A stretch of 64,000 bases of DNA from assembly GCF_033115175.1 (NCBI RefSeq), contig NC_084831.1, positions 15,539,138 to 15,603,137 on the forward strand, given 5' to 3'. Below, in pieces: positions 45,067-56,710 of the stretch (the stretch's first letter is position 1; every line of letters begins with the position of its first letter). The DNA is from Lepus europaeus (lineage: Eukaryota > Chordata > Mammalia > Lagomorpha > Leporidae). The notes beneath the pieces were generated by a model. That model was not told where the DNA came from, ran no database searches, and saw nothing but the letters and a program-made list of their open reading frames with translations. The position numbers and the translations under genes were made by a program.

Positions 45067-45751
45067 GCCAAGAAGCTTGTTTGAGAAACCTTTCAGTCAA
45101 GGCTTGAAGTCCCTCTGTAGCTGTGGGTGTCGTGGGACACTGAGGCCAACGAGGAAATGCGGTTTTATCCGTTAATAAAACTCTGACAGGTGCAGGTGTT
45201 CTGTGAGCCCAGATTTGAGGGTCTACTCTTATTTCAGTAGGAAGGTCTTCCTCAGTACCTGCTGACATAATGAGTGAGTTAAACTTGACCTCACGGAAGC
45301 ACCTAGGGATGACAGCACATACCTGCCGAGAAAGGCGGTTAGGCATTTAGACATCAGCAGATTAGTGAGAGATACAAAGATCTTCTCTCTGGCACACTGG
45401 AAAAACTCAATTTTTTGCAGTGAGGTTTACCGTCCGTCCCATAGTAGTACAGCTGTGAGGACAGAGTTCCTGCATGGGCAGTTAGCATTCAGTGACTCCT
45501 GTTATTACTTTAACAAATTAACCCTCTTATGTATGACATCAGTGATCACCAGAGGTTCTTGATAGGAGACGCTTAGCCTGTGGAAGCCTCCTAAATTCCC
45601 AGAATCCATCAGGCTTTTGACAAGGCCATGCACAAAGTGCAAGTTCTAGTCTTCCCTTGTAGAAAGGGACATTTCCTCCTTGATGACCACTTCTTTGCAT
45701 TGGGGAAATGGACCACAGAGGTCTTCATGGAGTATATTATGAAGACTTTTA

Positions 45752-46072
45752 GGGGCTGGTGCTGTGGCGCAGTGGGTTAAAGCGCTGGCCTGAAGCGCTG
45801 GCATCCCCTATGGGCGCCGGTTCATGTCCTGGCTGCTCCTCTTCTGATTCAGCTCTCTGCTATGGCCTGGGAAAGCAGTGGAAGATGGCCCAGGGACTGC
45901 ACCTGCGTGGGAGACCCGGAAGAAGCTCCTTGCTCCTGGCTTCGGATCGGCGCAGCTCTGAGGATCGCCGCATCTGGGGAGTGAAACAGCAGATGGAAGA
46001 CCTCTCTCTCTCTCTCTACCTCTCTCTGTAACTCTGCCTTTCAAATAAATAAAAAATAAATCTTAAAGAAAG
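45752..46072 (+). repeat. CSINE inside ERV fragment F, + strand
   Basis: AGGGGCTGGTGCTGTGGCGC head and AAATAAATAAAAAATAAATC tail. Confidence 0.97.
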
Positions 46073-46084
46073 ACTTTTAAAAAA

Positions 46085-46393
46085 GTATTTGCTTATTTAT
46101 TTGAAAGGCAGAGTGATAGAAAGAGATAGAGGGGGCCTTCCATCTGCTGGTTCACTCCCAAAATGGCCACAATGGCCAGAGCTGGGCCGATCCAAAGAAA
46201 GGAGCCAGGAGCTTATTCCAGGTCTCCCAAGTGGGTGCAGGGGCCCAAGGACTTGGGCCATCTTCTACTGCTTTTCCAGGCCATAGCAGAGAGCTGGATC
46301 GGAAGTGGAGCAGTCGGAACATGAATCGGCACCCATATGGGATGCCGGCACTGCAGGCGGCAGCTTTATCTGCTATGCCACAGGGCTGGCCCC
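46085..46393 (-). repeat. CSINE inside ERV fragment F, - strand
   Basis: TTGCTTATTTATTTGAAAGGC tail portion and CACAGGGCTGGCCCC head. Tail-to-tail with the preceding SINE. Confidence 0.95.
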
Positions 46394-46660
46394 CTCTTCA
46401 CAGCCTATCACTCCTTTTAGCCGTGTCTTGGCTTTCCACACCTGAAATGTTCACCTGTGGGCTTCTCAGCCAGGCCAGACTTCTGTGCTGATCCTCATTC
46501 TGCATGCTGGCTCTGTTGATCGCCATTCTATGAGCCTGCTGTTTGGCATGCTTCCCGCATTGGAGCCTCCTTTCCTCTTTAACCCTATCTATACCATTAC
46601 TAAACACTTGAAATGCTATTTTTATCATCTGGCTCATGGGGATTTGGGGCACATGGCCTT

Positions 46661-46995
46661 TTTTTTTTTTTTAAAGATTTATTTATTTAAAAGTCAGAGT
46701 TAACACAAAGAGAGAAGGAGAGGTGGTGGAGGTGGTGTCTTCCATCTGCTGGCTCACTCTCCAATTGGCCATAATGGCCGGAGCTGTGCTGATCCGAAGC
46801 CAGGAGCCAAGAGCTTCCTCCGGGTCTGTCACGTGGGTGCAGGGGCCCAAGCACTTGGGCCATCTTCCACTGCTTTCCCAGGCCACAGCAGAGAGCTGGA
46901 TTGGAAATGGAGCATCCAGGACTTGAACCAGTGCTGATGTGGGATGCCAGCACTGCAGGCTGCGGCTTTAGCCACTACAGCACAGCACTGACCCC
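46661..46995 (-). repeat. CSINE inside ERV fragment F, - strand
   Basis: Poly(T)/AAAGATTTATTTATTTAAAAG tail and CACAGCACTGACCCC head. Confidence 0.95.
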
Positions 46996-47389
46996 ACCTG
47001 GCCAGTTTCTGAAACTGTATCCTTAGCAGTCCACAGGAACGAATGCAGAGTCATACACAGCTGAAAAATCTCTTCGTAGAATCTGAGGACAAAAGTAGGC
47101 ATGGCTCTCCAGGAGCCTTGTTTTGCTTAAGGATGTGACTTGAAGATGCATAATTACACCGTAGAATCTCCTTTGTACAATAAACTGGGGCTTCCTATTG
47201 TTAGCAGCCCACTTGGCAGTTCCCTGTTGCAAACAAGTTGACCTGTGGTATTACTCATTGCCCTATGCCCATCTATCAATTTTCTCTCTATCTACATGAT
47301 CTACATATATATAACTACCACACCTGATAAGCTGGCCTCCAGGGTACATAATGTCCTTGTCAATACACCAGCCCACCAGGAGTCAAACA

Positions 47390-47985
47390 CATGTGAAATC
47401 GGGGCGCTTCCACTGTGGCCCAAATTTACTCGGGCTCTGTTGCCACTGCTGCTCAAGATTTTGGTCTCTAGGGGGCGCCTCACACCAGGAGGTCAAGCTC
47501 CGAGTGAGAAACACCCCAGCACTAGGCTGAAATCAGCTACCAGAGTTTTAGCTCCCCCGTGCAAGCAGCTTCAGATGTTGTAGCTGAAAAACCCCTTTAT
47601 TGAGAACGCTAGATGCTGGGGCGGGCAGCAAGCAATCAGCTGTGGGGGCTGCCATGTTGGAACTGAGTCTTGTCTGCCCAACTTCTGGAGAGGGCGGAAG
47701 TCCAAGTGGGCGCCGCTACACTGGAGGCGGAAATCTCACCCTCCGCTGGTGGACGTGGCGCTTCCTCCGTTTGGAGGCTGCCGTTCCAGTTCCCATAGTA
47801 GGGCGTGGTTGTTAAGCCACATAACCTATCTGAGTGCACTTCTGACCAGGTGGAGTGAGAAATTAGCAAGTGAGAAGCCATGCCTGATTTAAATGAAAGC
47901 CTTCGAAGAAGAAACTGGTCTGCATGTGGCAATCCACCTACAAAATCTAAAGATTTAAGTTCTGGCTTGTCCCACAATAAGGAAC
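47390..47985 (-). repeat. Probable solo-like retroviral LTR, - strand
   Basis: On the - strand a promoter-like GC-rich part (47830-47650) is followed by CTCAATAAAGGGG (AATAAA at about 47605), resembling an LTR R/U5 with its polyadenylation signal, then AGCTTGCACGGGGGAGC. It lies immediately upstream, in viral sense, of ERV fragment F. The ends (TG...CA) and a primer-binding site could not be fixed. Confidence 0.5.
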
Positions 47986-47994
47986 AGCTTAAGG

Positions 47995-48308
47995 GGCTGG
48001 CATTGTGGCGTAGCTGGTAAAGCCACCGCCAGCAACGCCGGCATCCAGCATGGGCACTGGTTCGTGTCCTGGCTGCTCCACTTCTGATCCAGCTCCCTGA
48101 CAATGCCCTTGGAAAAGCTATGGAAGATGGTCCAAGTGCTTGGGCTCCTGCACCCACATGGGAGACCTGGATGAAACTTCTGGGTTTGGCTTGGGTCTGC
48201 TCTGGGTGATGAGGCCACCTGGGGACTGAACCAGAGGGTGGAAGGTGGAAGGTGTCTCTCTGGAACTCTGCCTTTCAAATAAATAAAAATTAAAAATAAA
48301 AAAAAAAT
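47995..48308 (+). repeat. CSINE, + strand
   Basis: AGGGGCTGGCATTGTGGCGT head and CTTTCAAATAAATAAAAATT tail. Confidence 0.97.
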
Positions 48309-48480
48309 CACCTTAAAAACACTCTATAGGCAAACTGGAAACATGTCTTTTCATTAGCTGGCCACAGACTGGTCTGCCCTCTCCGTTCTCTGCTCGAATC
48401 CCCTTGGTGTGAACATTGCATGCTGGCCTTCCTTTCCCTGCAGATACCAACATTAAAACAGCAAAGGCATCCACATTTGC

Positions 48481-48797
48481 ATTTTATTTTATTTGACAGG
48501 TAGAGTTAGACAGTGAGAGAGAGAGAGAGAGAAAGGTCTTCCTTTTTGCCGTTGGTTCACCCCCCAATGGCCGCTATGGCCGGCGCATCGTGCTGATCCG
48601 AAGCCAGGAGCCAGGTGCTTCTCCTGGTCTCCCATGGGGTGCAGGGCCCAGGGACTTGGGCCATCCTCCACTGCCTTCCCGGGCCACAGAAGAGAGCTGG
48701 ACTGGAAGGGGAACAACTAGGACTAGAACCTGGCGCCCATATGGGATGCCGGCGCTGCAGGTGGAGGATTAACCAAGTGAGCCATGGTGCCGGCCCC
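48481..48797 (-). repeat. CSINE, - strand, with target-site duplication
   Basis: TTTTATTTGACAGGTAGAGTTAG tail portion and GGTGCCGGCCCC head. ACATTTGCATTTTA-like direct repeats lie at both ends (about 48472 and 48801). Confidence 0.95.
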
Positions 48798-48880
48798 ACA
48801 CATTTGCATTTTAGCTAACTGCTCAAGCCAGGAACCCAGCAGAGAGAGAGAGAATTTTTAGGATTAAAGAACACATGGGG

Positions 48881-50234
48881 CCCCCGCCCCGTGATGCCCG
48901 GCTCACAACGCAGAGGCCGGTGAGGCGCCGGCAGCGACGCCCGCGGAGGGCGCGGGGCGAGCAGAGCCGGCGGCCTGAAGGCGGCGAGGCGGGCGGACCC
49001 GGCGACCGGCGCTCAGCAGAAGGAGAACACCTGCTTCACCTCTTCGCCGGCGGGTGTGGTGGCCCAGTTGGTGCTATTTTCACTTGTCCACTAGAAGCCA
49101 TTAAGACAAGGTTGCAGCCTGCAAGATTAGCTCTCCGGACAGTCTACTATCCTCAAGTTCATCTGGGGACCATTAGCGGAGCTGGAATGGTGAGCCCAAC
49201 AGCCGTGACCCCTGGACTCCTGCAGGGTCTGAAGTCAGTCTTGGAGAAGGAGGGACCAAAGTCACTTTTCCGAGGCTTGGGTCCAAATTTGGTTGGAGTT
49301 GCACCGTCAAGGGCTGTGTGCTTTGCATGTTATTCCAAAGCCAAAGAGCAGTTCAATGGCGTTTTCGTGCCCAACAGCAACGTCGTGCACGTCTTCTCGG
49401 CTGGCTCTGCAGCTTTTGTCACAGATTCCTTAATGACTCTTATATGGATAGTTAGAACCCGGATGCAGCCAGAACGGAGAGCGAGGGGCTCCAAGCAGAG
49501 GGACACACTCTAGTGCGCATGCCGCGTCTACCAGACGGAAGGCATCCGGGGCTTCTGTAGAGGACTGACGGCCTCCTGCGCTGGAATTTCGGAAACTATC
49601 ATCTGTTTTGCTATTTATGAAAGTCTGAAGGAGTATCTGAAAGAAGCTCCCTTAACCTCCTCTGCAAACGCAACTGAGAAAAATCCCACAAACATTTTTG
49701 GACTCATGGCAGCTGCTGCTCTCTCTAAAGGATGCGCTTCCTGCATCGCTTATCCCCATGAGGTCATCCGGATGACGCGACTGCGGGAGGAGGGCACCAA
49801 GGACAAGACCTTCCTGCAGACGGCCCGCCTGGTGTTCCGGGAGGCGGGCTACCTCGCCTTCTACCGGGGGCTCTTTGCCCAGCTCATCCGGCAGATCCCC
49901 AACACTGCCATTGTGCTGTCCACCTACGAGCTGATTGTGCACCTGTTAGAGGACCGAACCCAGTAACGGGCCCAAAGGTCATGTTCTGCGAGACTCAGAA
50001 AGCTCTAGAGATTTTTTTCCCCATTGTTGTTTAGAACGTTTGAGACTGAAACTGGCCATAAAATCCCTGGCTCATATTTCCTGTGGGACATTTCCTTTTG
50101 GATTCATGCTTTCTGGAAGGTTTAAATTCATTAACGTTAATAGTTAATTATAACTTTTTTTTTAACTTAAGAGAATTCAGAATTAAGCAGTAACTAAATT
50201 AAATCATGCTATTTAATTAAAAAAAAAAAAAAGA
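48881..50234 (+). pseudogene. SLC25A33: Processed pseudogene of SLC25A33 (mitochondrial pyrimidine nucleotide carrier)
   Basis: Intronless copy on the + strand with GC-rich 5' UTR, coding-like region (about 49006-49966), 3' UTR and poly(A) (about 50219-50232). The 15-bp direct repeat AAAGAACACATGGGG (48866-48880 and about 50230-50244) marks LINE-mediated retrotransposition. The translation shows LFAGGCGGPVGAIF, CPLEAIKTRLQ, GLGPNLVGVAPSRAV and YPHEVIRM, the repeats of a mitochondrial carrier closest to SLC25A33. Lesions: no ATG at the expected start, a one-base deletion near codon 12, a nonsense TAG at 49511 in place of Gln, an extra ATG codon in the third carrier signature, and loss of Pro in the second (TLIWIVRTRM). 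The parent normally imports pyrimidine nucleotides into the matrix. SLC25A36 is the nearest alternative but fits less well. Confidence 0.93.
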
Positions 50235-50240
50235 ACACAT

Positions 50241-50540
50241 GGGGCCTGCATTGTGGCATGGCAGATAAAGTTGTCACCTGCAGTGTTGGCATCCCATATG
50301 GGTGCTGGTTCTAGTCCTGGCTGCTCTACTTCCCATCCAGCTCTCTGCTATGGCCTGGGAAAGCAGTGGAAGATGGCCCAAGTCCTTGGGCCCCTGCACC
50401 TGCATGGGAGACCCGGAGGAAGCTGCTGGCTCCTGGCTTTGGATTGTCCCAACTTTGGCCATTGCGGTCATCTGGGAAGTGAACCAGTGGATGGAAGACC
50501 TCTCTGCCTCTGCCTTTCAAATAAAAATGAAAACAAACAG
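50241..50540 (+). repeat. CSINE, + strand
   Basis: GGGGCCTGCATTGTGGCATG head, starting at the pseudogene's right target-site repeat, and CTTTCAAATAAAAATG tail. Confidence 0.95.
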
Positions 50541-51289
50541 ATGAAAATGTAAAACGAGGAGGAAATATCAGACTTCCCGTCACTCTGGCCTTTGCACGGG
50601 TCCTTCTAAGGTCTCTCTCTCTCTCATCTCTCATTTGTAGTGCTCTCTCTTTCAACCTGGACTTCAGGAAGCAGAACTGAATTAATCACAATCTTCCTTC
50701 TGTGAGCTGCTCTCATCATCAACTGAAATGGTATCGTTTGGTCTGCTCGTGGCCGCTGTTACTTAGTTAGAATCACGGTGATTTCCAACGATGTTAGAAC
50801 CAGCCAGGCTGCATGTGAGACAAGGGCAGGGTGGATATCTCAAACATTATGCTCAACGAGACGTGCCCAGAAACTCAAGGTTCCCACCGTGTGGGTCTGT
50901 ATCTGCACAAAGATTCCGGGAAAGGCAGGAGCATCATGGCCGGAAGCAGATGGCCGGGGCCAGGGGTCAGGGGAGGGGAAGGGGCAGGAGGGAGGGTAAC
51001 TTGTGGGGTGGGAATGTGTGTATTATGATTGCGTTGGTGGTGTCCAGAGTGTATGTGTGTGTCAAGTTACTACATCTGAAAACTCGTCTAAGTTTCTAAC
51101 TGAAAGCGGGTGGATTGATCACAGGTCAATTCACCTTCAGTAAAGCCAGACCAAACCAAACCTCTAGCAACGTACAATCTATCCCCTGTCCCCTGCCGGA
51201 GACTTGAGCCGACCGTCATTGGGGGCCCCAGACTTATAAGACCTCTGCTTCCCTTTTTAATAAATATTAAAAATTTACTTTGTTGCTTT

Positions 51290-52990
51290 CTCAAAGATGA
51301 GAATTAGAACATTCTTTATTTTAGGGAAGAACTAGATATTACGAAGCCCTCTCAACTCAATGACAATCACTTATTAGTAACCCCAAGTGAAGTGGCTGTC
51401 CCGATCACTAATGGGTGGCGGTGGGGCACGCCATCACTTTGTATATGCACAGAGAAGCGACAGTGGGTGACAATATTCCACACTCATCTCGGCAATGGAG
51501 CTGACTCTGAGTAGCAGCAACGGCTGCCGCACAGTCCTCGTCCCGAGACCGCCCGTGTTTCCTAAGGCAATTCCTAAAACGCCCGGTGAACTGAGCACGC
51601 GTGACACAGCTATAAACGGAGCTGGTGACACTTCTGCAGAGCAAACCCTATAAGTGACTGGACAGGTTTTACAGCTCTCATTCACCTGTGACAAATGGTT
51701 AAAACTTATGATTCTGATTCTGCAAAGTAATCCCATCAGTGGACCGTCAGATACATTTTACAACCTGTAAGATTCTTGGGCCCACAGAAGAAGATGGCCT
51801 ACAGGCCACGAGTTAACACGGAGCAAGTGCTGGGGTTTCTGGAGGAACCAGAGCAGGAAAGAATTCACGCGAAAGAGCCTCGCCCTTGTCTTCAGCCGGA
51901 CTTGGAGGCGCCATCGCTTCTGCTTCTCTGTTGCTCCAGGTCGTTCTCGCACTTTGCCTTGAGAATATTTCTCTTGTCCCGTATTTTTTTTAACCTGTAG
52001 AACTCTTATTGCTCTATTTCATCCATCTCTGTGATGTTCCATCTCGGGGATGATTGGCATTTCCACGCCTTTCGGTCTCTGCAGAGCCACAAAGCAAGTC
52101 TTCAGTGAAGCAGGTGCCACCAAGCTTTCCACTGTTTTGGCACGCGTCCTCTTTTTTTTTTTTTTTAATTTAATTTATTTGACAGGTAGAGTTAGACAGT
52201 GAGAGAGAGAGACAGAGAGAAAGTTCTTCCTTCCGTTGGTTCACCCCCCAAATGGCCGCCACGGCTGGAACTGCGCTGATCCGAAGCCAGGAGCCAGGAG
52301 CTTCCTCCTGGTCTCCCACGCGGGTGCAGGGCCCAAGCACCTGGGCTATCCTCCACTGCCCTCCTGGGCCACAGTAGAGAGCTGGACTGGAAGAGGAGCA
52401 ACCGGGACTAGAACTGGCGTCCATATGGGATGCCAGCGTTGCAGGCGGAGGATTAACCAAATGAGCCACGGCACCAGCCCTGGCATTCTTCCTCTTAATT
52501 TAACCAGTGGTTCCCCAGCTCTGGCTAAGCCAGTCAGCTCATAACTGTCTCGTTCCTTCATGGTAGTGGTTAGATTCTGGCAAAGTGACACCTGCTGTGT
52601 TATCTTTTTTGCTCAGATGTCCACCTGGTATTATTTACACTTTGGATAACTGTGGCGCTGAAGTCTTCTGCTGTGACTTTGGCCTCAGCTAAGGAAGAGG
52701 CAGCTTCTCCTGTTAACATTTTCAACTCCTACCTTCCTTAGGATTGTTGAATTCAGAGCGTTAAGGCAACACCCATTTTTTTTCTTTAAGAGGTTTTGGC
52801 CTGTCTGGGCTTCTTTTAAATGGGACTTCATGATGGACTGTGCCGTTGGCGAGGGGGAAGATTCCAGCTTGGTCTTTGCCCGACATTCTGGATCGAGGAC
52901 CAAGCAAGGCAGTTGTGGATGCCACAGCTCCGGTACCGGTCACCACAGTGCCTTCCTTGCACGGCTTCCCTTTCTAGACAGTGCCACCCA
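51290..52990. other. Insertion relative to copy 1, possible minus-strand retrocopy of unknown parent
   Basis: This block has no counterpart in 12420-12500 of copy 1. On the - strand there are several long but mutually frame-shifted open stretches (for example 52903-52685 and 52591-52490) and an AATAAA near 51313. Both would fit a decayed mRNA copy running 52990 to 51300. I do not recognise the parent. Confidence 0.35.
52152..52481 (-). repeat. CSINE, - strand
   Basis: Poly(T)/TTTAATTTATTTGACAGGTAGAG tail and GCCACGGCACCAGCCC head. Inserted in the unidentified block. Confidence 0.95.
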
Positions 52991-53545
52991 TCTGTTTATA
53001 GCCCTTAAAATATAAAGAGAATTGAAAATGAAAAAAAAAAAAAAAAGAGGTCATATGTTATCTCATTCCATTGCTAGGAACTGTCCAGAATAAGTAAACC
53101 CATAGTAACTAAAAGAGATGACTCGATCTTCTGTATATAAAGATAATTGGAAATGAAAAAAAAAAAAAACCTGGTGTTAAATTGGAAATCGCATAGAAAA
53201 TTAATTAATTTAAAAAATATTATGTAGGATCTCTGTCTTTAATGTGCTGTACACTGTTATTTAATGCTATAACTAGTACTCCAACAGTATTTTTTTCACT
53301 TTGTGTTGCTATATGGGGGCAAACTGTTGAAATCTTTACCTAATATATACTAAACTGATCTTCTGTATATAAAGAGAATTGAAAATGAATCTTGATGTGA
53401 ATGGAAGGGGAGAGGGAGCGGGAAAGGGGAGGGTTGCGGGTGGGAGGGAAGTTATGGGAGGGGGGAAGACATTGTAACCCATAAGCTGTACTTTGGAAAT
53501 TTATATTCATTAAATAAAAGTTTAATAAATGAAAAAAAATTTCAA
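52985..53545 (+). mobile_element. L1 3' end, + strand
   Basis: Contains the rabbit L1 3' UTR hallmarks: TGTGCTGTACACTGTTA-like text, CTGATCTTCTGTATATAAAG, the G-rich GGAGAGGGAGCGGG section and CATTAAATAAAAG before an A-rich tail. No ORF2 is attached. Confidence 0.85.
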
Positions 53546-53619
53546 AAAACAAAACAAACAAACAAAAATACATCTCAAAATTTCAGCGGTTTTTCAGTTG
53601 TTGAAATGGGTATTATGAG

Positions 53620-53880
53620 AGCAGGGGTTTTTATCCCAGTATTGAAGACACCGCAATACCTGGATCTGATTCTCAGGTCCATCTCCAGGCTCTCCCCTGG
53701 CCAGTGCAGACCGGGGGGGGGGGCAGCAGCGATCACTCAGGTAGTTGGGATCAGCCCCCCGCCCCCGTCCCCACCATGTAGGTGCCCCGGTTTGCATTCC
53801 TGACTCAGCCTCAATCCTGTGGGAATTTGGGAAATTGACCAGTGGATGAAAGCACTCTCTCTCTCTCTCTCTTTAAAAAA
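53620..53880 (+). repeat. Old CSINE-like SINE, + strand
   Basis: Diverged. Ends GGGAAATTGACCAGTGGATG and a CT tract. Counterpart of 12505-12800. A G/C homopolymer patch lies at 53711-53722 and 53755-53766. Confidence 0.65.
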
Positions 53881-53887
53881 CCGATGT

Positions 53888-54215
53888 GTATGGACATCTG
53901 GTGCAGTGGTTAAGATGCCTCTTGGAGCACCTGTGTGCCATATTAGACTGCCTGGATTTGAGTTCCAGCTTCATTTCCTCTTCCAGCTTCCTGCCAATGC
54001 ACACTCTGCGAGGAAGCAGGTGAAGACACAAGCGGTTTGGTTCCTGCCACCCACGTGCAAGAGCCAGATTGCGTTCCAGGCTGCACGCTTCACCCCAGCT
54101 CAGCCTCAGCTGTTGCAGAAATGGGGGAGTAAACCAGCAAATAGGAGACCTTCCTCTGTGTCTATCTGCCTCTGTCTCCCTTCATTTTAAATAAATAAAA
54201 ACACCTTTTTGAAGA
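53888..54215 (+). repeat. Old CSINE-like SINE, + strand
   Basis: GGTGCAGTGGTTAAGATGCC head. Counterpart of 12806-13130. Confidence 0.85.
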
Positions 54216-54238
54216 AGTGTTAGCCTATATATAAGTTC

Positions 54239-54575
54239 TTTTTTAAAAAGATTTATTTATTTATTTGCAAGTCAGAGTTACACAGAGAGAGGAGAGGCAG
54301 AGAGAGAGAGAGAGAGAGGTCTTCCATCTGATGGTTCACTCCCCAGTTGGCTGCAATGACTGGAGCTGCGCCGATCCAAAGCCAGGAGCCAGGAGCTTCT
54401 TTCAGTCTCCCAAGCAGGTGCAGGGGTCTAAGGACTTGGGCCATCTTCTACTGCTTTCCCAGGCTATAGCAGAGAGCTGGATCGGAAGTGGAGCAGCTGG
54501 GACTAGAACCGGCGCCCATATGGGATGCCGGCGCTTCAGGACAGGGCATTAACCTGCTGCACCACAGTGCCGACC
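54239..54575 (-). repeat. CSINE, - strand
   Basis: AAAGATTTATTTATTTATTTGC tail portion and CACAGTGCCGACC head. Flanked by TATATATAA-type repeats (54225 and 54574). Confidence 0.95.
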
Positions 54576-54992
54576 TATATATAATTTCTGAAACCCACGT
54601 TTGGTTCTCCCTCATTTGCATCTGCAGGCAGTATCTGTATGTGCCGTGTCCCTGTGGCTCACTCCCTGCTGAGTCCTCTCCCACCTGCGCGCGCCCTACA
54701 CAGGTGCATCCAGCCGCCTTGCTGGGCACCCGTGTTGCACCTCCTTACTGAGGGTCAAGGATGTGGGACCAAGGTATCAGCTGTGAGCTCGTCCCCAGGA
54801 ATCACCTCTGCTTTGGCCTCATCTCCATCCATGCTCTTCCTGGACTACTGAGCCTCTAGCACACTGGACTCTTCTTGGATTAGCCAAGCCCCTCCCAGCC
54901 TCCAGGCCCGGCACTTTCTGTCCCTTCCACCTGTGGTATGTTTCCTTCTGGACTTCTCTTAACTAGCATTTGTTAAAAAATTTATTTTTGAA

Positions 54993-55305
54993 GGGCTGGC
55001 ACTGTGGTGTAGTGGGCTAAGCCTCTACCTGCGCCCCATATGGGCACCAGTTTGAGTCCCAGCTGCTCCACTTCCAATCCAGCTCTCTGCTGTGGCCCGG
55101 GAAAGCAGTGGAAGGTGGCCCAAGTCCTTGGGCCGCTGCACCTGTGTGGGAGACCTGAAAGAAGCTCCTGGCTTCAGATTGGCCCAGCTCTGGCCATTGC
55201 GGCCAACTTGGGAGTGAACCAGCAGATGGAAGACCTTTCTGTCTCTCCCTCCCTCCCTCTGTCTGTAACTCTACCTCTCAAATAAATAAATAAAATCTTT
55301 TAAAA
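54993..55305 (+). repeat. CSINE, + strand, nested
   Basis: AAGGGCTGGCACTGTGGTGT head and CTCAAATAAATAAATAAAATC tail. Confidence 0.95.
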
Positions 55306-55317
55306 AAATTTATTTTT

Positions 55318-55617
55318 GGGAAGGGTTGTGGAACAGTGGGTTAAACCACCAACTGAAAGATCAGTGTCCCGTATCCAAGTGCCAGTGTGAGTCTTGGCTG
55401 CTCCTCTTCCAATCCAGCTTCGTGCTTCTGTGCTTGGGAGTGCACTGGAGGACGGCTCAAATGCTGTGTCCAAGCCCAAGAGACCTGGCTGGAGCTCTTG
55501 GCTCCCGGCTTTGGTCTGGACCAGTCCCTGCTGACGCAGCTGTCTTTGGAGTGACCTAGCACATGGAAGATTTCTTTGTCTTTCTGTCATTCTGCCTTTA
55601 AAATAAATACATTTTTA
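55318..55617 (+). repeat. CSINE, + strand, nested, diverged
   Basis: AAGGGTTGTGGAACAGTGGG head and CTTTAAAATAAATAC tail. Confidence 0.85.
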
Positions 55618-55619
55618 AA

Positions 55620-55966
55620 AAGTTTTATTTATTTATTTGAAGGGCACAGTGGAAGAGAGTAGGGGAGAGAGAGAGAGAGAGAGAGAGAAAGGAAGGGGAG
55701 GTAGAATAGGTCTTCCATCTGCTGGTTTGCTCCCCAGAGGGCTCCAGTGTCTGGGCTGGGCCAGGCTGAAGCCTGCAGTCGGGGCAGTGGTCCGAGTCTC
55801 CCACCTAGGCGTAGGGTTCTAAGTACATCCATCACCTGTTGCTCTTCCAGGCGCATGAGCAGGGAACTGGATCAGAAGCAGAGCAGCTGGCACTCAAACC
55901 AACACACATATGGGATGGGGACAACACAGGCTGTGGCTTAACCCACTGCACCACAATGCTGGCCCT
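55620..55966 (-). repeat. CSINE, - strand, nested
   Basis: TTTTATTTATTTATTTGAAGG tail portion, (GA)n at 55667-55688 and CACAATGCTGGCCC head. Confidence 0.93.
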
Positions 55967-56710
55967 AAACAAGTCTTTTCAAAAAATTAGTTTCATTTTA
56001 TTCGAAAGGCAGAGAGAGGAATAACTCCTCCATTGGCTGATTCATTCCCAGAGTGCCTGCAACAGCGGGGACGGAGCCAGACCAGAAGCCGTAGCCAGGA
56101 ACTCCATGTGCGTCTGTGGGTAGCAGGGACCCAACTTGAGCCATCATCGCCTACCCCGTAAGTCACGCATTAGCTGGAAGCTGGAATCAGGAGCAGAGCT
56201 GGACTCAATCTCAGGCACCCCAGTGTGGGATGGGGGTGCTGCACATGGCGTCTTACCTGCTGCGGCAGACACGCACCCCTTCCTTAGCTGCCTTTACTTT
56301 TCCTTTACGGCTCCCTCGGCCAGAGTGTCAGTCACTTCCATTCCCACCCCAGTCACCCATGCTCCGTCTATGCCCTGGCACCTGCTCCCATGACTGGACA
56401 CAGCCTTGTGGATTTCTATTGATTTGTCATTTGTCTTCCCAACTAGGCTCGAACCCTAGAAGGGTGAAGGCTGTGAACTGTGCTCTGCTGCAGAATCCCA
56501 GAGCAGGAATTCCCGTGGTGAAGCAGGTGCTCAACAAGATCCCCAGGGAGGTGGAGACTAGTAGTTATCCCATGGTGGCCATGGGGAGCTTGAGACTCAG
56601 AGACGTGAGCCATGTGCCCAAGTCTCGGAGCTGGGAGGTGACAGAGGCACCTGTGAATCCAGGTAGTGGGGCTCCAGCGCTCGTGTGCTTTCCTGAAGAG
56701 TATGCCGCAT

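Larger units (their letters stand above)
45067..47250 (-). mobile_element. Endogenous retrovirus fragment F: gag to RT start, - strand
   Basis: Read on the - strand: leader-like sequence (47250-46996), a gag capsid/nucleocapsid-side block (46652-46398, QVFSNGI and KEERRL), then protease/RT-start sequence (45720-45067, with DLPTEI, VRVLLTDKTAFPR and LTERFLKQ). It parallels ERV fragment A at 31860-33030. Three CSINEs interrupt it. It stops abruptly beside CELA3 copy 2. Not functional. Confidence 0.8.
54975..56262 (-). repeat. Old CSINE blown apart by three later SINEs
   Basis: Left scrap at about 54975-54992, right body at 55978-56262 (TTTTATTCGAAAGGCAGAG to ACGCACCCC). Counterpart of 17808-18450 in copy 1, where a different single SINE interrupts it. 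Confidence 0.75.

Noticed and set aside
49706-49966. A separate small carrier-like gene with its own ATG
   Set aside because: It is the 3' third of the SLC25A33 retrocopy in the same frame as the upstream part, cut off only by the nonsense codon at 49511.
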